A stretch of DNA of 64,000 bases from Emiliania huxleyi CCMP1516 (GCF_000372725.1 NW_005201123.1:236291-300290), one strand, 5' to 3'. Positions 20,390 through 31,839 are shown, counted from the stretch's first letter. The notes: generated by a model not told the origin, from the sequence alone. Program-made: numbers and translations.

Positions 20390-20941
20390 CCGCGAAGTGG
20401 CGGTCGGGGGGGGTGGACATGCTCCCATGTTGCCGACGCGGCGCCGGAGTGGCCGGCGCTGCTAGCCGCGACCACGACGGCTACTCCGATGCGCCGGGCC
20501 GACCCGTCCTACCGACGGTGGCACTCTTCCACGTCTTTCTCACGCGGAGAAAAATTCTGAAACGGCGTGCAGCAGAGTCGCCGACGAGTCGGTGCGCGTC
20601 CGTGCCTCCTCATGTCGCGCTTCGTTCTCACCCATCCATAAACTCACTTTGGCCTCACTAGATATAAAGCGAAGGCTGAATCCTTAATCCTCATATTTTA
20701 GATTAGGACGCTGTGGGCCCTCTAATAGAGCCTCTAAATAGCAGATCCGATCCGAGTACCGAGACGCGGGCTCTCTCATAGCAGCCCATAACATGTTATG
20801 GGCTGCTATGCCCCGAGAGCCATAACACCATAACAATAACTGTGAGAGTGCGTGTGCGAGGGCCAAGACGCATTAGCGCGGGCGCGGGCGGGGCGCGGAG
20901 GACCTTAGTCCTTACTTTTTGATTTTGTATTTTGAGCACAA
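20390..20941. other. Intergenic with a perfect palindrome
   Basis: No gene is recognised. AT-rich sequence at about 20640-20830 surrounds the palindrome at 20777-20810. Confidence 0.45.
20777..20810. repeat. 34-bp perfect palindrome
   Basis: Self-complementary with no spacer, centred on ACATGT (half-site CATAGCAGCCCATAACA). Imperfect complementarity extends outward (GGCTCTCT left, CGAGAGCC right) to about 20769-20822. Confidence 0.95.
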
Positions 20942-20949
20942 CACGAGAC

Positions 20950-21535
20950 CTACCGTGGCTGGGTTCACAGCGAGTAGGAAAATGTCGAAAACACTTGACG
21001 GTCGCGGCCTTCCGACTCGCGCCTCCGCCTCACTGGCACTATTGTAGCCCTAGCCGGTGCGCGTGCAGAGTTGAAGTTCCGGAGTGAAAATTCGAACGCG
21101 TTCTCTCACGGTGACCAAAAAATGTCCACCTCAGAGGCACCTCCGGAGGCAGGCCGCCGCACGCCGGCGACACAGCTCCAGCTGTCGAACTGACCCGCAG
21201 CTCCTCTCATAGCGGGAACTGTGACAAAAGTTGACTGAGGCGGTTGTCAGGAATCATCATACGGATCACATGGTGGCTCTCTCATGACGGGAGACCGCCC
21301 GACCACTCCTGGGTGGCACTGCCACCGGTGTCCCTCGACGTCCTGTCGACAGCGTGCCGACAGCGACACAGACCATGTGGGACGCGTCGAGTATCGACCT
21401 CTACTGCTTACCCAGCCTTCGAGTGTATCCTGGCTGTGGTCCCACACCCACTGGTGTCCATCTCAGAGACCGCAGGAGGTCATGAGGGTCGATGGGAGTG
21501 CCAACCCCACAATGCCTAAAAACCCAGCCCAGTAG
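20950..21535 (+). mobile_element. hAT-like non-autonomous element, copy 2 (complete)
   Basis: 586 bp with terminal inverted repeats CTACCGTGGCTGGGTT (left) and AACCCAGCCCAGTAG (right), flanked by the 8-bp direct repeat CACGAGAC at 20942-20949 and 21536-21543. No transposase. An 8-bp duplication is the hAT hallmark. This is an empty-site reference for the foldback insertion in copy 1. Confidence 0.9.
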
Positions 21536-21855
21536 CACGAGACAACACCGCGTTGAGTTAATTTGCAGAGTGTTAAAAACGCTGAAGGTCGTGCGGTGCG
21601 GCGCTTGTTATGGGGCGCGCCACCGCGGGCCCGCTTACTGCGCCGACACTGCCCGACTCTAGACTTGCGCTGGCCGCAAGCTTCGACACCACCTACTTTT
21701 ACCGCGTCCTCGGCTGTGTCGGCTCGCTGCCCTGCGCCTGCCGCTACGCAGAGCAAACCTCCCGATCGGCAACAGTTCGGTCCTGCAACCCGCAGCTCCA
21801 AACCACATGCCGACACCCCCCTCCGCCACCTAACCATCGCGTGTTCGCGAGCATC

Positions 21856-22959
21856 TCACACCGTGATGAAGGATTTGATGGGGCAGATCTGCTTTCGCCG
21901 CTTGAAGCCTGCCGCCGCAGCTCGGTCTTCCGCCGCCGCGGCCGGAGCGGCGTTGGCGGCGTTGGCGGCGCGCGCAGCCTCGCGCGCCTGTTTCGTGGGG
22001 AGGCGCGACGGTGACGAAAGGCAGTCAGGGGCGGGAGGGAGGAGCGGTAGGGGGAGGGCCTCCATCGCAGCGTTGTAGTCCGCCGCCGCTTTCTTGTATA
22101 GCTGCCGCATCTCTGCGGTGGCGCCTGAGGGCGCGAGGGGGGGGGGGGGGGGGGGGGGGGGAAAAAGGCCCCCCCCCGGCCAGTTTTGGGAAATTTGGTT
22201 GGGAGGGGGGGGGGGCCCCTTTTCGGAGGGGAAAATTTTTGGTTAATTTTTGGAAAAGGGCCCTTTTGGGAAAGGAAACCGGGGGGGGGCCCCTTGGGGG
22301 AAGGGGGGCCCTGGGGGTCCCCCTCCACCCCAAATTTTTTAAAGGGGGACCCGTGAAAAGGGCCCCCTGCAAAGTTTGCCAATGAAGCGGAGAGGGCGCC
22401 GTACCTTCTTGGAGGGCGGCTTAGTCGAGCACGCCTTGCCGGCGGCCGGGCTCCTGCGGCCGCGCGTTTCGCAGGTGCTGGCGGGTGGCTGTGTGCGGTG
22501 TGCAGTGCGTGTGAGCGTGTGTGTGCGCGCGCATGTCTACGGGTGGGGGTCTGGGGCGGGGAGGTGGTGTGGAGGAAGCGAGGGAGCAGCCGGCGCCATG
22601 TCGACAGGTTGGGCCCCGGGATGAGGTCCTCGCGGCGCGGCCACTTGACGTACCTCACCTGGTACTTTGTGCCGGAATCCGCGTCTCCCGCCTTGGGGGG
22701 GGCGGCGGGGGCGGGCGGGGGGCGGGGAGCAGGTCAAGTTGTGTGCAGAGGAGGTAATTGGGATGTATCAAATGGGCGCAGGTGCCTTGATGATCTCAAC
22801 CTCGTAAGAGACCGAGCCGAGGGTCGCGATGGCCTTCTCGCCGTCGGCGAGACCGCCGCCGTCCACCACCATCGCGGCCACGCCTTCGCCTTCGCCGCCA
22901 TCGCCGCCGCAGCTACCGCCGCCGCAGCCTCCGTCACCGCCGATGCCACCCTCGCCGCC

Positions 22960-22990
<31 letters not shown>

Positions 22991-23247
22991 CCGCCACCGC
23001 CAACCTCGCCCGCGTCGCCACCGCCGCCGGATTCGTCTCCGCCTCCGTCTGACGGCGTCTCGGCGAGCTGCCGCGTGCAGTTTCCTGCGCCGGTGAGCTT
23101 CACGCGAAGCTGGCGCGGCGGTGGTGATGGCGCCCCCTTCCGCCCCTCCTCCTCGTCCTTGGTCCTCTTGCGCCCGCGAGCGGCGGCCTCTGCCGATTCG
23201 GCGCCGTCGATGTCGTCGGGGGACTTCTTCACCTTTTTCGGAGGCAT
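21856..23247 (-). CDS. Chromo-barrel-like nuclear protein, multi-exon
   Basis: Exon 1 runs from the ATG at 23247 (MPPKKVKKSPDD) to 22786: a Lys-rich start with KKVKK and GRKRTK nuclear-localisation-like clusters, a long Gly-rich run (17 Gly around 22960-23010), then EKAIATLGSVSYEVEIIK. A GC-AG intron, phase 0, joins it to exon 2 at 22691, which begins AGDADSGTKYQVRYVKWPRR. Together these resemble the chromo-barrel/Tudor-knot strands of MRG15-type proteins (YEAKV...KYxVHYxGW). A Lys-rich exon follows near 22460-22400 (KACSTKPPSKK, then GTACGG). After a poly-G tract, a last exon (about 22110-21856) reads MRQLYKKAAADYNAAMEALP, like the last helix of an HMG box, and ends at 21856. The domain calls are tentative, and the tract may hide an exon. 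Confidence 0.45.
22130..22380. other. Poly-G/poly-C tract, probable bad consensus
   Basis: Alternating long G, C, A and T homopolymers with no normal sequence texture, similar in character to 8030-8290. It lies inside the chromo-barrel-like gene and probably replaces real sequence. Confidence 0.6.
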
Positions 23248-23308
23248 GTTGGGCGCGGGTGGTGTGTTGGCCGTCGCACACGCCTCCCCGGTTGCCCCCG
23301 CTCTTCAG

Positions 23309-24310
23309 GGTCCTGTACCTGGACGCTGACATGATTTGCACAGTCAGCCTGCTCCCTCTGCTGTCACTCCCCTTTGCGGGACAACAGTGGGCTGCACTTG
23401 CGGAGGAGGCTATGCCGGGTCACTATAGATCAATCTACCGGAGGCTCCCCAACATCCACGCAGCCAGTCGAGGACTCAACACAGTGAGCGGCCGGCCGAC
23501 CCCGCGCGCGCCGCCCATGTGTGTGTGCAAGCGTGATTCCTGAAACTGCCCTCGGGCGCGCGTAGGGCACTATTCTCTTCGATCCGCGTCGATCCGGCCC
23601 GCTGCTCCAACTCGCACGGACGTACAACGATGCACCGGAACTGTACAGAAAGCGCCTTCACGTTTCTGCAAGCGCGCGCATCGGCGATCAAGGAGGATGG
23701 GACATGTAACATCGACTCGCTGGCCCAGCCTCTCATGCCCACATCTTGCGTTCACATCGCACCACGGGAGCAGGTTTGACCAGCACGTGATCAACATTTA
23801 CTTTCGCGACCATCCCGAGGAGCGCAGATACAATCGGGACACGCAAAGACGAACCTAGCACGGACGCGGGCACTGGGGCGCGAGGGAGAGAGAGAGAGAG
23901 AGGCTGTGGACGGATACGCCTGTATAGGAGCTCAAGCTGCTCGACTGCCGCTACAACATGCGGCACAACTCCAATTGCAATGCGAGCCGCGGCACCTTTC
24001 AACGGCGGCAGAGGGCGATGACTCTCTGTGAACAGCGTCAGCTCACGCCTCCCTCCTGTGCACAGGCCTCTTTCACGGCAACAACCACATCTTTGAGCGG
24101 CCCTTGGGCTGGTGGTGGGGCGCGAGAAGTCTGAAGCATGACCTCGAGGTCGCAATCGACGGTGTTCCAGGATTGGACTGCCTCGCGAAATTCCTGCGTT
24201 CATTGCGAACCAATCAGCAGATGCTGCTAAATGTCTCATGCCCGCTTCCTGACCTACGAGCAGCAGTGGCGACAGATCAGGGGAGCAGCTCCCCACCGAG
24301 GGCAAGATAA
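23309..24310 (+). CDS. GT8 glycosyltransferase (GXYLT/LARGE-like), 5' half missing
   Basis: Exon 23309-23481 begins at an AG acceptor and reads VLYLDADMICTVSLLPLLSL: the DxD metal-binding motif of GT8, then EEAMPGHYRSIYRRLP and GLNT. A GTGAGC donor leads to exon 23566-23705 (GTILFDPRRSG, ARTYNDAPELY, GDQGGWDM). A GTAACA donor leads in phase to 23774 onward (FDQHVINIYFRDHPEE), the GDQD...N region of GXYLT/LARGE enzymes. Then come LKLLDCRYNMRHNSNC (from about 23928), matching the LPCxWNYR segment, and exon 24066-24310 with LFHGNNHIFERPLGW, the HGN motif, ending in TAA. Family members add xylose or related sugars in the Golgi. The N-terminal anchor and first half of the domain are not found; upstream sequence is taken by the opposite-strand gene starting at 23247. 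Confidence 0.75.
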
Positions 24311-25220
24311 AGAGAGAGGAGCGGACGCTAAGACAGGAAGAGCGTTTTGAGTTGTACGACCTGACGCCCGCTACCTCTTCGGCTGCTTGGCGGACTTCTT
24401 GGCGCGGCCCTTGTGTAGGTAGCCGTGAGAGTGTGTGATATAGACACACGCACACACAGCCGGTTTGAGCCGCATTGAAGATAACCTTGTGCCTTCCTTT
24501 TGCCTGTGGGCTGGCTTCCGGCACCTGCCCTCTGGTCTGCGTGTGACTCCCGGGGAGAGGTCGAGCCGCTTCGCGCGCACATAGAGTCTTGGATAGAGTC
24601 GCTGTCGACGTGTCAACACCGCGTGGCGCTCTCTGCCACCCCTCAAAAGCTCATTTGTAGCGCCAGTTGCAGAGGAACTGCATTAACATACACTCGGATC
24701 GATGATACGGCGAGGTATCACACGGGGCGCGGGGCGAGCCACAACATCACCGGCTCGCGGAGCAGGGACCGCAGACGCACAAGTGACTGCACGGCACCGC
24801 GAGGTGAGACTTCGGCCGCTCTATGATGCACGGCGTCTCGCCTCCCGTGGTGGACTCTGGTGCAGCCGGTCGCCCCGTGTCGAGGCTGGCGTCCGCTAGT
24901 GAGACGGCAGCAAGCGGCTCAGTGACGGGCAGATGCTGCTCCGCCGCCTCTGCCGCCTCTGGCTCGATCAAACGCTCGATCGCGCCAATCCGCTCCTCGA
25001 GGTGGACCGGGCGTCCACGGCGCACCACTCAACCATCGCCTGATTGCATGCGATCGATCCACCGTAACAAGACGTTCACTGGGTTCTGGGTCCCACTGGG
25101 TTCCCCCGACCTGCGATAGCAATGAAACTCTTCTCCACCTGTTCTGGGCCTCGATTGCTGGTGCGTTTATTTTTGCTTCGCCGGGTATCATATGAAATTC
25201 TGCAAAAACCTGACCGGCCC
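24311..25220 (-). CDS. Possible minus-strand exons, unknown
   Basis: A stretch at about 25028-24820 is protein-like (RGRPVHLEERIGAIERLIEP, AAEAAEQHLPVTEPLAAVSL). Downstream, after a pyrimidine-rich AG near 24413, GRAKKSAKQPKR and a stop at 24371 could be a basic C-terminal exon. No family is recognised and the joins are unresolved. Outside these stretches nothing is recognised. Confidence 0.22.
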
Positions 25221-25229
25221 CTGCCCTGC

Positions 25230-25258
25230 CCCTACCTACCTACCTACCTACCTACCCT
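25230..25258 (+). repeat. (CTAC)n microsatellite
   Basis: Tandem CTAC units, about six, in otherwise non-coding sequence. Confidence 0.85.
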
Positions 25259-25577
25259 ATGGGAAACTAAAAAAGAAATCACTCGATCGGTGAAGGTGGG
25301 GTACTATACCAACTAGAGTGATGGTTGGTGGTACTCTCCTGCATCCACAGTCCTTCTTGTGACATGGGAGGCCACTCTCAAGCCCTACAAGCATCAGATC
25401 ACCCATTTGGGGAGGGTTGACATCGTGATTTGCGGAAAATTTCTTTTTCTGCTGTGAAAATTCCAGCTTGAAGAGAGGGAAAAACCCGACGGGAGGGCCC
25501 AGACCTACCCTACCTACCCCGTCATGATACCCGGCCAAGCAAAAATAAACGCCACCTGGATCCTGGTTCTTGCCTAA

Positions 25578-26032
25578 AAATGCGTGTCTTGTGGTTCTTG
25601 CCCAAAAATGCGTGTGGTTTTTGCCCATGCACATTTTTTTCAAAAACTGTTGCATATGTTGCATATCATGGCATTTGAACGCATTATTGTGCATTCAAGA
25701 CTGCGGAGGGGAGGGGAGGGGAGGGGGGAGGAGTCTGGGTGGTGCACTTGCCTAAGGTTCTTGCCCTCAAATTGCAAAAGATATGCAGTCATGCCCCGAA
25801 TGCATCGAATGATGCACTGTTATGCAATCACGCACAAAATGCATCGAATGCAGAATGCAACGAAATGCAATCACGCGCAAAATGCATCGAATGCATATGC
25901 AACGAAATGCAATCACGCGCAAAATGCATCGAATGTTGCAATGCAGTTGTAATGCAGGAGATGCATGCGAATGCAGAAAATGCACTGCATGGGCAAAAAC
26001 CACACACGCATTTTTGGGCAAGAACCACACTT
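25578..26032. mobile_element. MITE-like inverted-repeat element with ATGCAT array
   Basis: The left arm (about 25588-25632, reading GTGGTTCTTGCCCAAAAATG) and right arm (about 25985-26030) are reverse complements over about 44 bp. Between them, 25780-25980 is packed with AAATGCATCGAATGCA units alternating with CGAAATGCAATCACGCGCA. No coding capacity. The left arm is preceded by a partial second copy (TTCTTGCCTAAAAATGCGTG at about 25567). No target duplication was identified. Confidence 0.65.
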
Positions 26033-26375
26033 TTCCCGGCGACAGACACGCAGCCACGTGCCATGTATTGCTACGTGAGGGACCGTACTGCCCGCGCATC
26101 GTACAGTCAACTCGTGGAGTACGTTACCAAGGATGCAGTGCAGTATGTCGCTCTACACGATGCTGTTCTGTTTCGAAGCCGCGCGGGTGAGAGAGCGTCT
26201 GGCGATACAGTACTACTTCCGTGCAGGAAAACAAAGAAACCTGACGCCCGTGGAGGTACTTTGCGTGTTTTTCTCCCACCCCAGCGGCTTGAGTGTTGAG
26301 AGAGACTACAATTGTACTGCGAACAAAACAAAGAATTCGAGGACGCACCGCTCCCTCGAACGACACCCGGCGGTT

Positions 26376-26455
26376 AAAATCCCTGTGTGGTGGCGGCGTG
26401 CCGTCCTCCCATCCCTCCATTGGCTTGTCTGTTTTCTTTCTTTCTCTTTTACCCG
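26376..26455 (+). repeat. Dispersed repeat C, copy 1
   Basis: Contains CCCTGTGTGGTGGCGGCGTG, CCGTCCTCCCATCCCTCC and a CTTTCTTTC tail. The same block occurs at 40478-40650 (+), 60955-61060 (+) and 61560-61640 (-). Confidence 0.8.
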
Positions 26456-27752
26456 GCACAGGACTGGCGCGCACTGGCACTGCAGTCGGAATTCTCACTT
26501 TGGGACACGGGTGGTGGGGGTCACCCAACAGGCTGCTGACGCTCGGAAGCTTGGCACATATAAGCGATGCGCACACGTCTCCAGCAGTCTTCTTGCCGGC
26601 GAGGCGAGGGTAGCCTTGCCATTTTGGTTGGACGGCCTGTCAGGGAAAGGCGGAGTATGCCTTTGGCAGGATCCCTTGGCTGCCCAGAGTCGGTGGCACA
26701 GCAGCTCGTGTCGCCACCAAAGAGCGCTTCGCCCCCGCGCGGCGGACGGGCGGCGCACGTGTGGGCGTGCAGCACAGGAGACGCGCGGCGAGAGCGTGAG
26801 CAGCAGCGACTGCGGGCAGAGAGCTGGCAGAACGCGAGCGAGACGTGGGATGTTTGGGGCCGTGTCGTGTCGAGTCGACCTACGCGCCCGCTCGGCGAGC
26901 CTCGACGCGGCGCAGGAAGCCGTGACGTAGGCCCGGAGGTTGCATAGCTCACCGCATCGTCGTCTCCCGACGATGCGCTTCCCCAGGTCCTCCCTCGCAA
27001 GAGGCCAATAGGAGGAGGCGCGTCCTCTGGCACGGGCGCTGCTCTCTCCACTGGAGGGTTGGTCTCCACCCACGGACTCGCCTCGGACGAGCTCGCTGTA
27101 TGGGTAGTTTTGTTCATGGACACGGGCCCACGCGGCACACGCGCAGGCCGATTGCAGGGCTCTCCCACAACCACGCTGACCCCGCCTCTGGGACCAACGA
27201 CAGAGGTGAAACGACATTCGGCCCGCCGACAACAATTCGACCACTGGACGCGATATCTAAATGCGGCGAAGGCCAATCTCGAGTTCCCTCTTCTCAACTC
27301 TTCGCGGGTTTTGGTGCAGTCACCTCCCCCCGCGACAGTCTGGGGCAAAATCTGAGGCAAAATTGAGGAAATCGGCACGATACCCAGGCGGTCGCAGGGT
27401 ATTTTCCAGTTATACCCGGGTTTTTCCAGGTATACCCGCAAAATACCCGGTATTTTGCCGATTTGGCAGAAAAAGGGAAACGAAAAGAGACGGGGTGCGA
27501 GAGGAAAAGCTTGTTCACAGCCTAAAATCTCTCTCTCCCCCATCCGCCGGCCGGTGGGGCTTGCACGCTAAGATCTCATTAGCGGGTCGCTAGTCAGAGC
27601 CGGTGCCGCGCGAGTCTTGGTCGGAGGATTCTTCTTCGTGGTCAGCCTCTCTCGCCCGGTGCCTCCGCCGCCGCTCGAGACAGGCCCCCAACGGACAGGC
27701 CCCCGAACCCACTCGTTGCAGCCGTCGCCGGGGCGTTAGTTGCCACCATCGC
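26456..27752. other. Intergenic, no gene assigned
   Basis: Long open frames exist on both strands (for example minus 27116-26521), but none shows a family signature and the two strands contradict each other. Positions 27380-27460 carry a degenerate array of TACCCGGGTATTTT-like units (GTATACCCGCAAAATACCCG) that also appears at about 57612-57665. Confidence 0.4.
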
Positions 27753-28190
27753 ATGTGGCGCCGCAGCACGCCCGAGAGCAATCGTGTCGTGCAGGAGGAG
27801 CACGGCGGTGAGTCGGAGCGCGTATGGATTCTCTCCGAGTGCGTCCTCGAGGCGCAGGAGGAACTGCGCGCGCGTGAGGAGCAGCTCGCTCTTGTGCAGT
27901 CCATGCTGCGGCTCACAGAGGCGGAGCTGGCGGCCGAGAAGCGTCGCACAGCTCAACTGTCCGCGCGCGTAGCGGAGCTCGACGACGCACTGCTCACCGC
28001 GAATCATCTTGCCACGACTGCGCTCGACCAGTCTGAGGAGGTGCTGCGGAAGACCCGCGCAGGCGGTGGCACGGCGGTGTCCTCAGCAGAAGAAGGAGGG
28101 GGCGGAGCGAGCGGAGGCGATGGTGGCTCGCCAAGCCAGGGGGCGGATGCGCGCGTCTTCGAACCGCCGCCCATCGGACAAGATGGAGCC

Positions 28191-28231
<41 letters not shown>

Positions 28232-29528
28232 GCCGCGCCCGCCGCCGCTGGAATCGCATGGCCCTGGTGGCACCAGCGAGGCGGTGGCGCCTCCTCCTCC
28301 TCCTCCGCCGCCGCTGCAGCCGCCCCTTCTGGGACGCACCGCGTCGCCGCGACGGCGGTCCCTCTCCTCGCTGCCGTGGACAAAGCTTCCAGCGGCCCGA
28401 AGTACGCACGCAACACCTGCCCAGTCTCACCACCTCACCACCTCACCACCTCACCTGTTGCCACACTCCCGCCTCACCGTCCGCCACGCAGTTGCTGGCT
28501 CCGTCTGGGAGAGCGTCCTGCTCTCGCCCGTCTCGACAGAGTCGCTGGAGGATAACTTCGGACTCACGCCCACTCGCCGCAAGGGCGCCGCTGCAGCCAT
28601 CGCCGCCGGGTTGACGGTCCGCTGCACCACCGCCAATGCGGGCTCGCCGCTGTCGCAACCCCCTCCCGCCTCCCAAGGCGACACGTCTCGTGGCGCCGGC
28701 AGCGCAGCGGGAGGGCGCGGCGACAGCGGCGGCCCCGACACGCCGCGTAGCAGTGGGAGCCGCACAGTGCTCCTCGAGCCGAAGCGCTCCTCCGCCATCG
28801 GCATCGTGCTCCGCTCGTGGCGCGTCTCACTGCCGGCGTTGAGGGACGCCGCCGCGACCCTGGACGCCGCCGTGCTTCCCGCAGACCGCATCGAGGTGCT
28901 GCTGGGGACAGCGGGCTCGCCGTGCGCGCTCCCGCGGCCGGGGGAAGTGCGGCTGGTCCGGCAGTGGCTCGAGTCGAGAGGCGTGGCCCTCGACGACACA
29001 CACGCTGTCGAGGCGTCCCTCGGCGAGGCGGAGGCCTTCTTCGCCATTGTCGGAGGCGTACCACGTCTCGCGCCGCGCCTCCGGCTCTTGCTCGCGGAGC
29101 AGTCCTACCTGCCGCGCGCGGCGCAGCTCTCGTCGCAGCTCCGCGTTTGTTCCGAGGCGGCCGCAGAGGTGATGGGCTCGGGCACGCTCCGACGCCTACT
29201 GGGTACATTGCTCGGTGTGGGAAATACCCTGAACGCGGCTACGTTCCGCGGAGGCGCGAAGGGGTTCGAGGTTGGTTCGTTGCCCAAATTGCTCGCCGGA
29301 GGGAGACCGCAGTCTCGTGGCGGCATCATCGGGTATCTTGCGGCGCACACCCCGTCGCTTCCCGGCGATTTGGAGGAGGAGATGCCGTCGCTGCCGGGCG
29401 CGACGCGCCTCTGCCTCGCCGAGCTTGCGCTCGAGCTGCGCGAGCTGCAGGCTTCCATCGACACCGTCGAGGAGGACCTCACGCAGGCGTTGCGAGAGGC
29501 GCCACTGCACGACGAGGGTGGCGAGGGT

Positions 29529-29573
<45 letters not shown>

Positions 29574-30089
29574 AGCGGTGGTGCTGGAGGCGCTGGAGGC
29601 GGCGGTGACGGCGGTTGCGGCGACGACGGCAGTAGCGGCCCAGAGGCCACCGGGGGCGTTGAGGAAGGCACGGGCTCACACGATCACATCTTCGTGGCTC
29701 GCGCGCGGGGATTTCTCTCGGCGGCAAGGCCGCGGCGGCGCGCGCTCGAGGCGCAGCTGCCCGAGGCAGAGGCGGGCCTCGATGGCGTATCTCGCTACCT
29801 CGCGGCCGAGGCGGAGGGCGAGTGGTGCCTCTCGCAGGTGCACGCTTTCTTGAGTGAGCTCAAGCGGATGTGGCCTAGTCGCTCGCCACGCGCCGCTGCG
29901 CCGTCAACGCCGAGGCCCGCTTCGGTGACGCTAGAGGCGCCTTCCGCGCCGGTTCTCCGCGACGGCTCGTCCGACCAAGCGGGGCGAGCGTTGGATGCGG
30001 CTCCGGCGGACGGCGGGCCACCGTCGGAATCGGCCGAGCAGGTGGGGCGAGGCTCCACAGACTACGGAGGAGGCGACGAGTATTTCTAG
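27753..30089 (+). CDS. Formin (FH1-FH2), single exon
   Basis: From the ATG at 27753 (MWRRSTPESNRVV), 778 residues; the frame is open upstream without an ATG. Residues about 20-95 form a heptad-rich coiled coil (EAQEELRAREEQLALVQ). FH1 is two proline runs (15 and 8 Pro, about 148-190) for profilin-actin. FH2 starts at LPWTKLP (about 206) and continues with VLLEPKRSSAIGIVLRSW (the usual LDPKR...NI), RLRLLLAEQSYLPRA, LLGTLLGVGNTLNAATFRGG and GFEVGSLPKL (the GNxxN...GFxxxxLxKL core) and ends near LSELKRMW (about 710). FH2 dimers nucleate and elongate unbranched actin filaments. A Gly/Glu run (GGEGGEGGEGGEGG, about 589-610) interrupts the final helical part of FH2. There is no recognisable GBD/FH3, so regulation differs from Diaphanous-type formins. 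Confidence 0.93.
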
Positions 30090-30830
30090 GTCAAGGTGAG
30101 GTGTTAGCGCACTCTGACCACTGTTACCAAATCTCAACACTTTGTATAAATTGGAGCACTTGGAGCACTTGGTGTGCAGACTGCAGTCGCGCCACGCGCG
30201 CCTCACAGCCTCACACACCTAGTCCTAGAGTATACAACAGCTTATACAAAGAGATATACTGACGTATAAAGTCAGCCCCTTGGAGTGTGAAAGGCTTCGT
30301 AGCCCTGAAGATCCGCAGGACTGGAGCGAAAAAAAGCAAGCGAGTGGTATAAAGTGTACGAGTCATTGGACATTGGCCACTGCACACACTTCACGCAAGC
30401 GACAAGGGGTGCTTGACTGGGCCGTCGCGTTTTGATCTCTCGGTACTCGGACTCGGTCTGTGGGCGCCCGCCCGCCGCCTCTGAGGGGGTCGGGCCCCCT
30501 AGTCTGAAACAAAAACAAGCTCGAAAACAGCCATGAAAATATCAGCCTGCGAGAGAGGCACTGCGCGCCGCTGACCTCGTGTGGGGATGTGAGAGGGAGA
30601 GATTGGTGTGCCGACACCATCCAATACTGATCTCTAAAAGTAATGCGGAATCGACCCTATCCAGTGCTCAAGTGCTCAAGCTAAAAAAGTATACTGAAAA
30701 TTTATCTTACCTTATATTTCCCCGTGTCGGTAAGGTCCAGGGCAAACCTCGTCATCCTACCTTTATTTTCCCGTGTCCGGTTTTCCGTTTCGGGCGACGG
30801 CACACTCCACCGAGCTCTCAGGCGGGAATC
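30090..30830. other. Intergenic after the formin
   Basis: No gene is recognised. It contains short dispersed motifs shared elsewhere: TTGGAGCACTTGGAGCACTT at about 30151 (reverse complement near 52920 and 55430), and GCGGAATCGACCCTATCCAG with repeated GTGCTCAA at about 30645-30680 (reverse complement at 61218-61253). Confidence 0.45.
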
Positions 30831-31040
30831 ATGTCGGCGAAGGCGGGCTCTGGCGTCTCGGTGATGCGCTCCGATCTCGACGCGTCGACCTCGACGGAGG
30901 TGGACGCACACGAGGCGCAGTGGCGGGCCGGCGTCAACCGCCAAGCACGTCCAGACGCCCCCTCGCAAAGGCGGGCGGCGTCATTGGGTGCTGCAGCCAA
31001 GCGGCGGCGGAGAGGAGCGTCTTCTCATATGAAGGGTCTT
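30831..31040 (+). CDS. Possible first exon of an unknown protein
   Basis: The ATG at 30831 opens a polar frame (MSAKAGSGVSVMRSDLDAS, TEVDAHEAQWRAGVNRQARP) with protein-like composition that degrades after about 31030 into low-complexity sequence. No family and no continuation are found. It may be a gene truncated by the repeat cluster downstream. Confidence 0.25.
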
Positions 31041-31469
31041 CATCCCTCCTGCCAGTCTTCACGGATTTTTCTCCGTGAACACTCAGGACGCGACGTACGT
31101 CCAAGCACGTTCCGCGTGCCTCGTGGCCGCGCTCTTTGCGTGCTGCTCCTGCAGCTCTCTCGCTGCTCTTCCTGGCCCGGCGCCGTGCCAGCTCTGTGGC
31201 CGCGCCAGGCTCTGCGACCGCGCCAGCACTCTGGCTGCGCCGGTTCTTCGCTTTCCCCACCCACCCTCTCCTGGGATAAGGGGGTCGTTCTGAGCACTGA
31301 GGGCTCTCCGCATGGTTAGCTCCTCCCTCTCTCTGGTCTGTGGTGCGATCCCTTTCGGCGACGCGGCCAGGCCACGGGACGTTGAGGCTTGCCTCCGTGC
31401 CCGTGGTCGTCCAAGCTGATCGAGTCCCAAACCGCCTTTAGTGGCAGGACCCCAGGGGATGTCAGGTAC

Positions 31470-31705
31470 TAGACTCTACCGCGGTGCGCTCCGCGCACAT
31501 AGGTGCCACGCGCGCTCCGCGCGGTATCTAGCCAGCGCGCTCCGCGCGTGTGTGTCTAGCTAGCGCGCTCCGCGCGTGCGGTGTCCAGCTAGCGCGCTCC
31601 GCGCGTGTCCGGGTAGAGCACCGGCGCGCTCCGCGCGCATGAGAATCCAGTGCTTATGCTCATAAGCACTAAAAGCTCGTTTCTGCAGCTTGGCTCCGCG
31701 GCGGC
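31470..31705 (+). repeat. Palindromic repeat D, copy 1
   Basis: Five or six direct units built on the near-palindrome GCGCGCTCCGCGCG with TCTAGCTAG spacers, followed by a hairpin (AGTGCTTATG CTC CATAAGCACT type, about 31650) and GTTTCTGCAGCTTGG. An inverted copy lies at 50505-50710. Confidence 0.8.
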
Positions 31706-31839
31706 ATCGCCCCCGTACTTCGCCGTACTTCGAAATGGGGCGTGGTACGTCCTTGGGGCGTGCCAACCGGCGCAAAACACGTGGGTTTGTACTAAAACAC
31801 CCAACGCGGCCAAAGTAAACCAAGCTTTTTCAGCCCTTG

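Noticed and set aside
26521-27543. A 340-codon minus-strand frame
   Set aside because: No family signature, overlapping equally open plus-strand frames, and its 5' part is a TACCCGGG-type repeat array.
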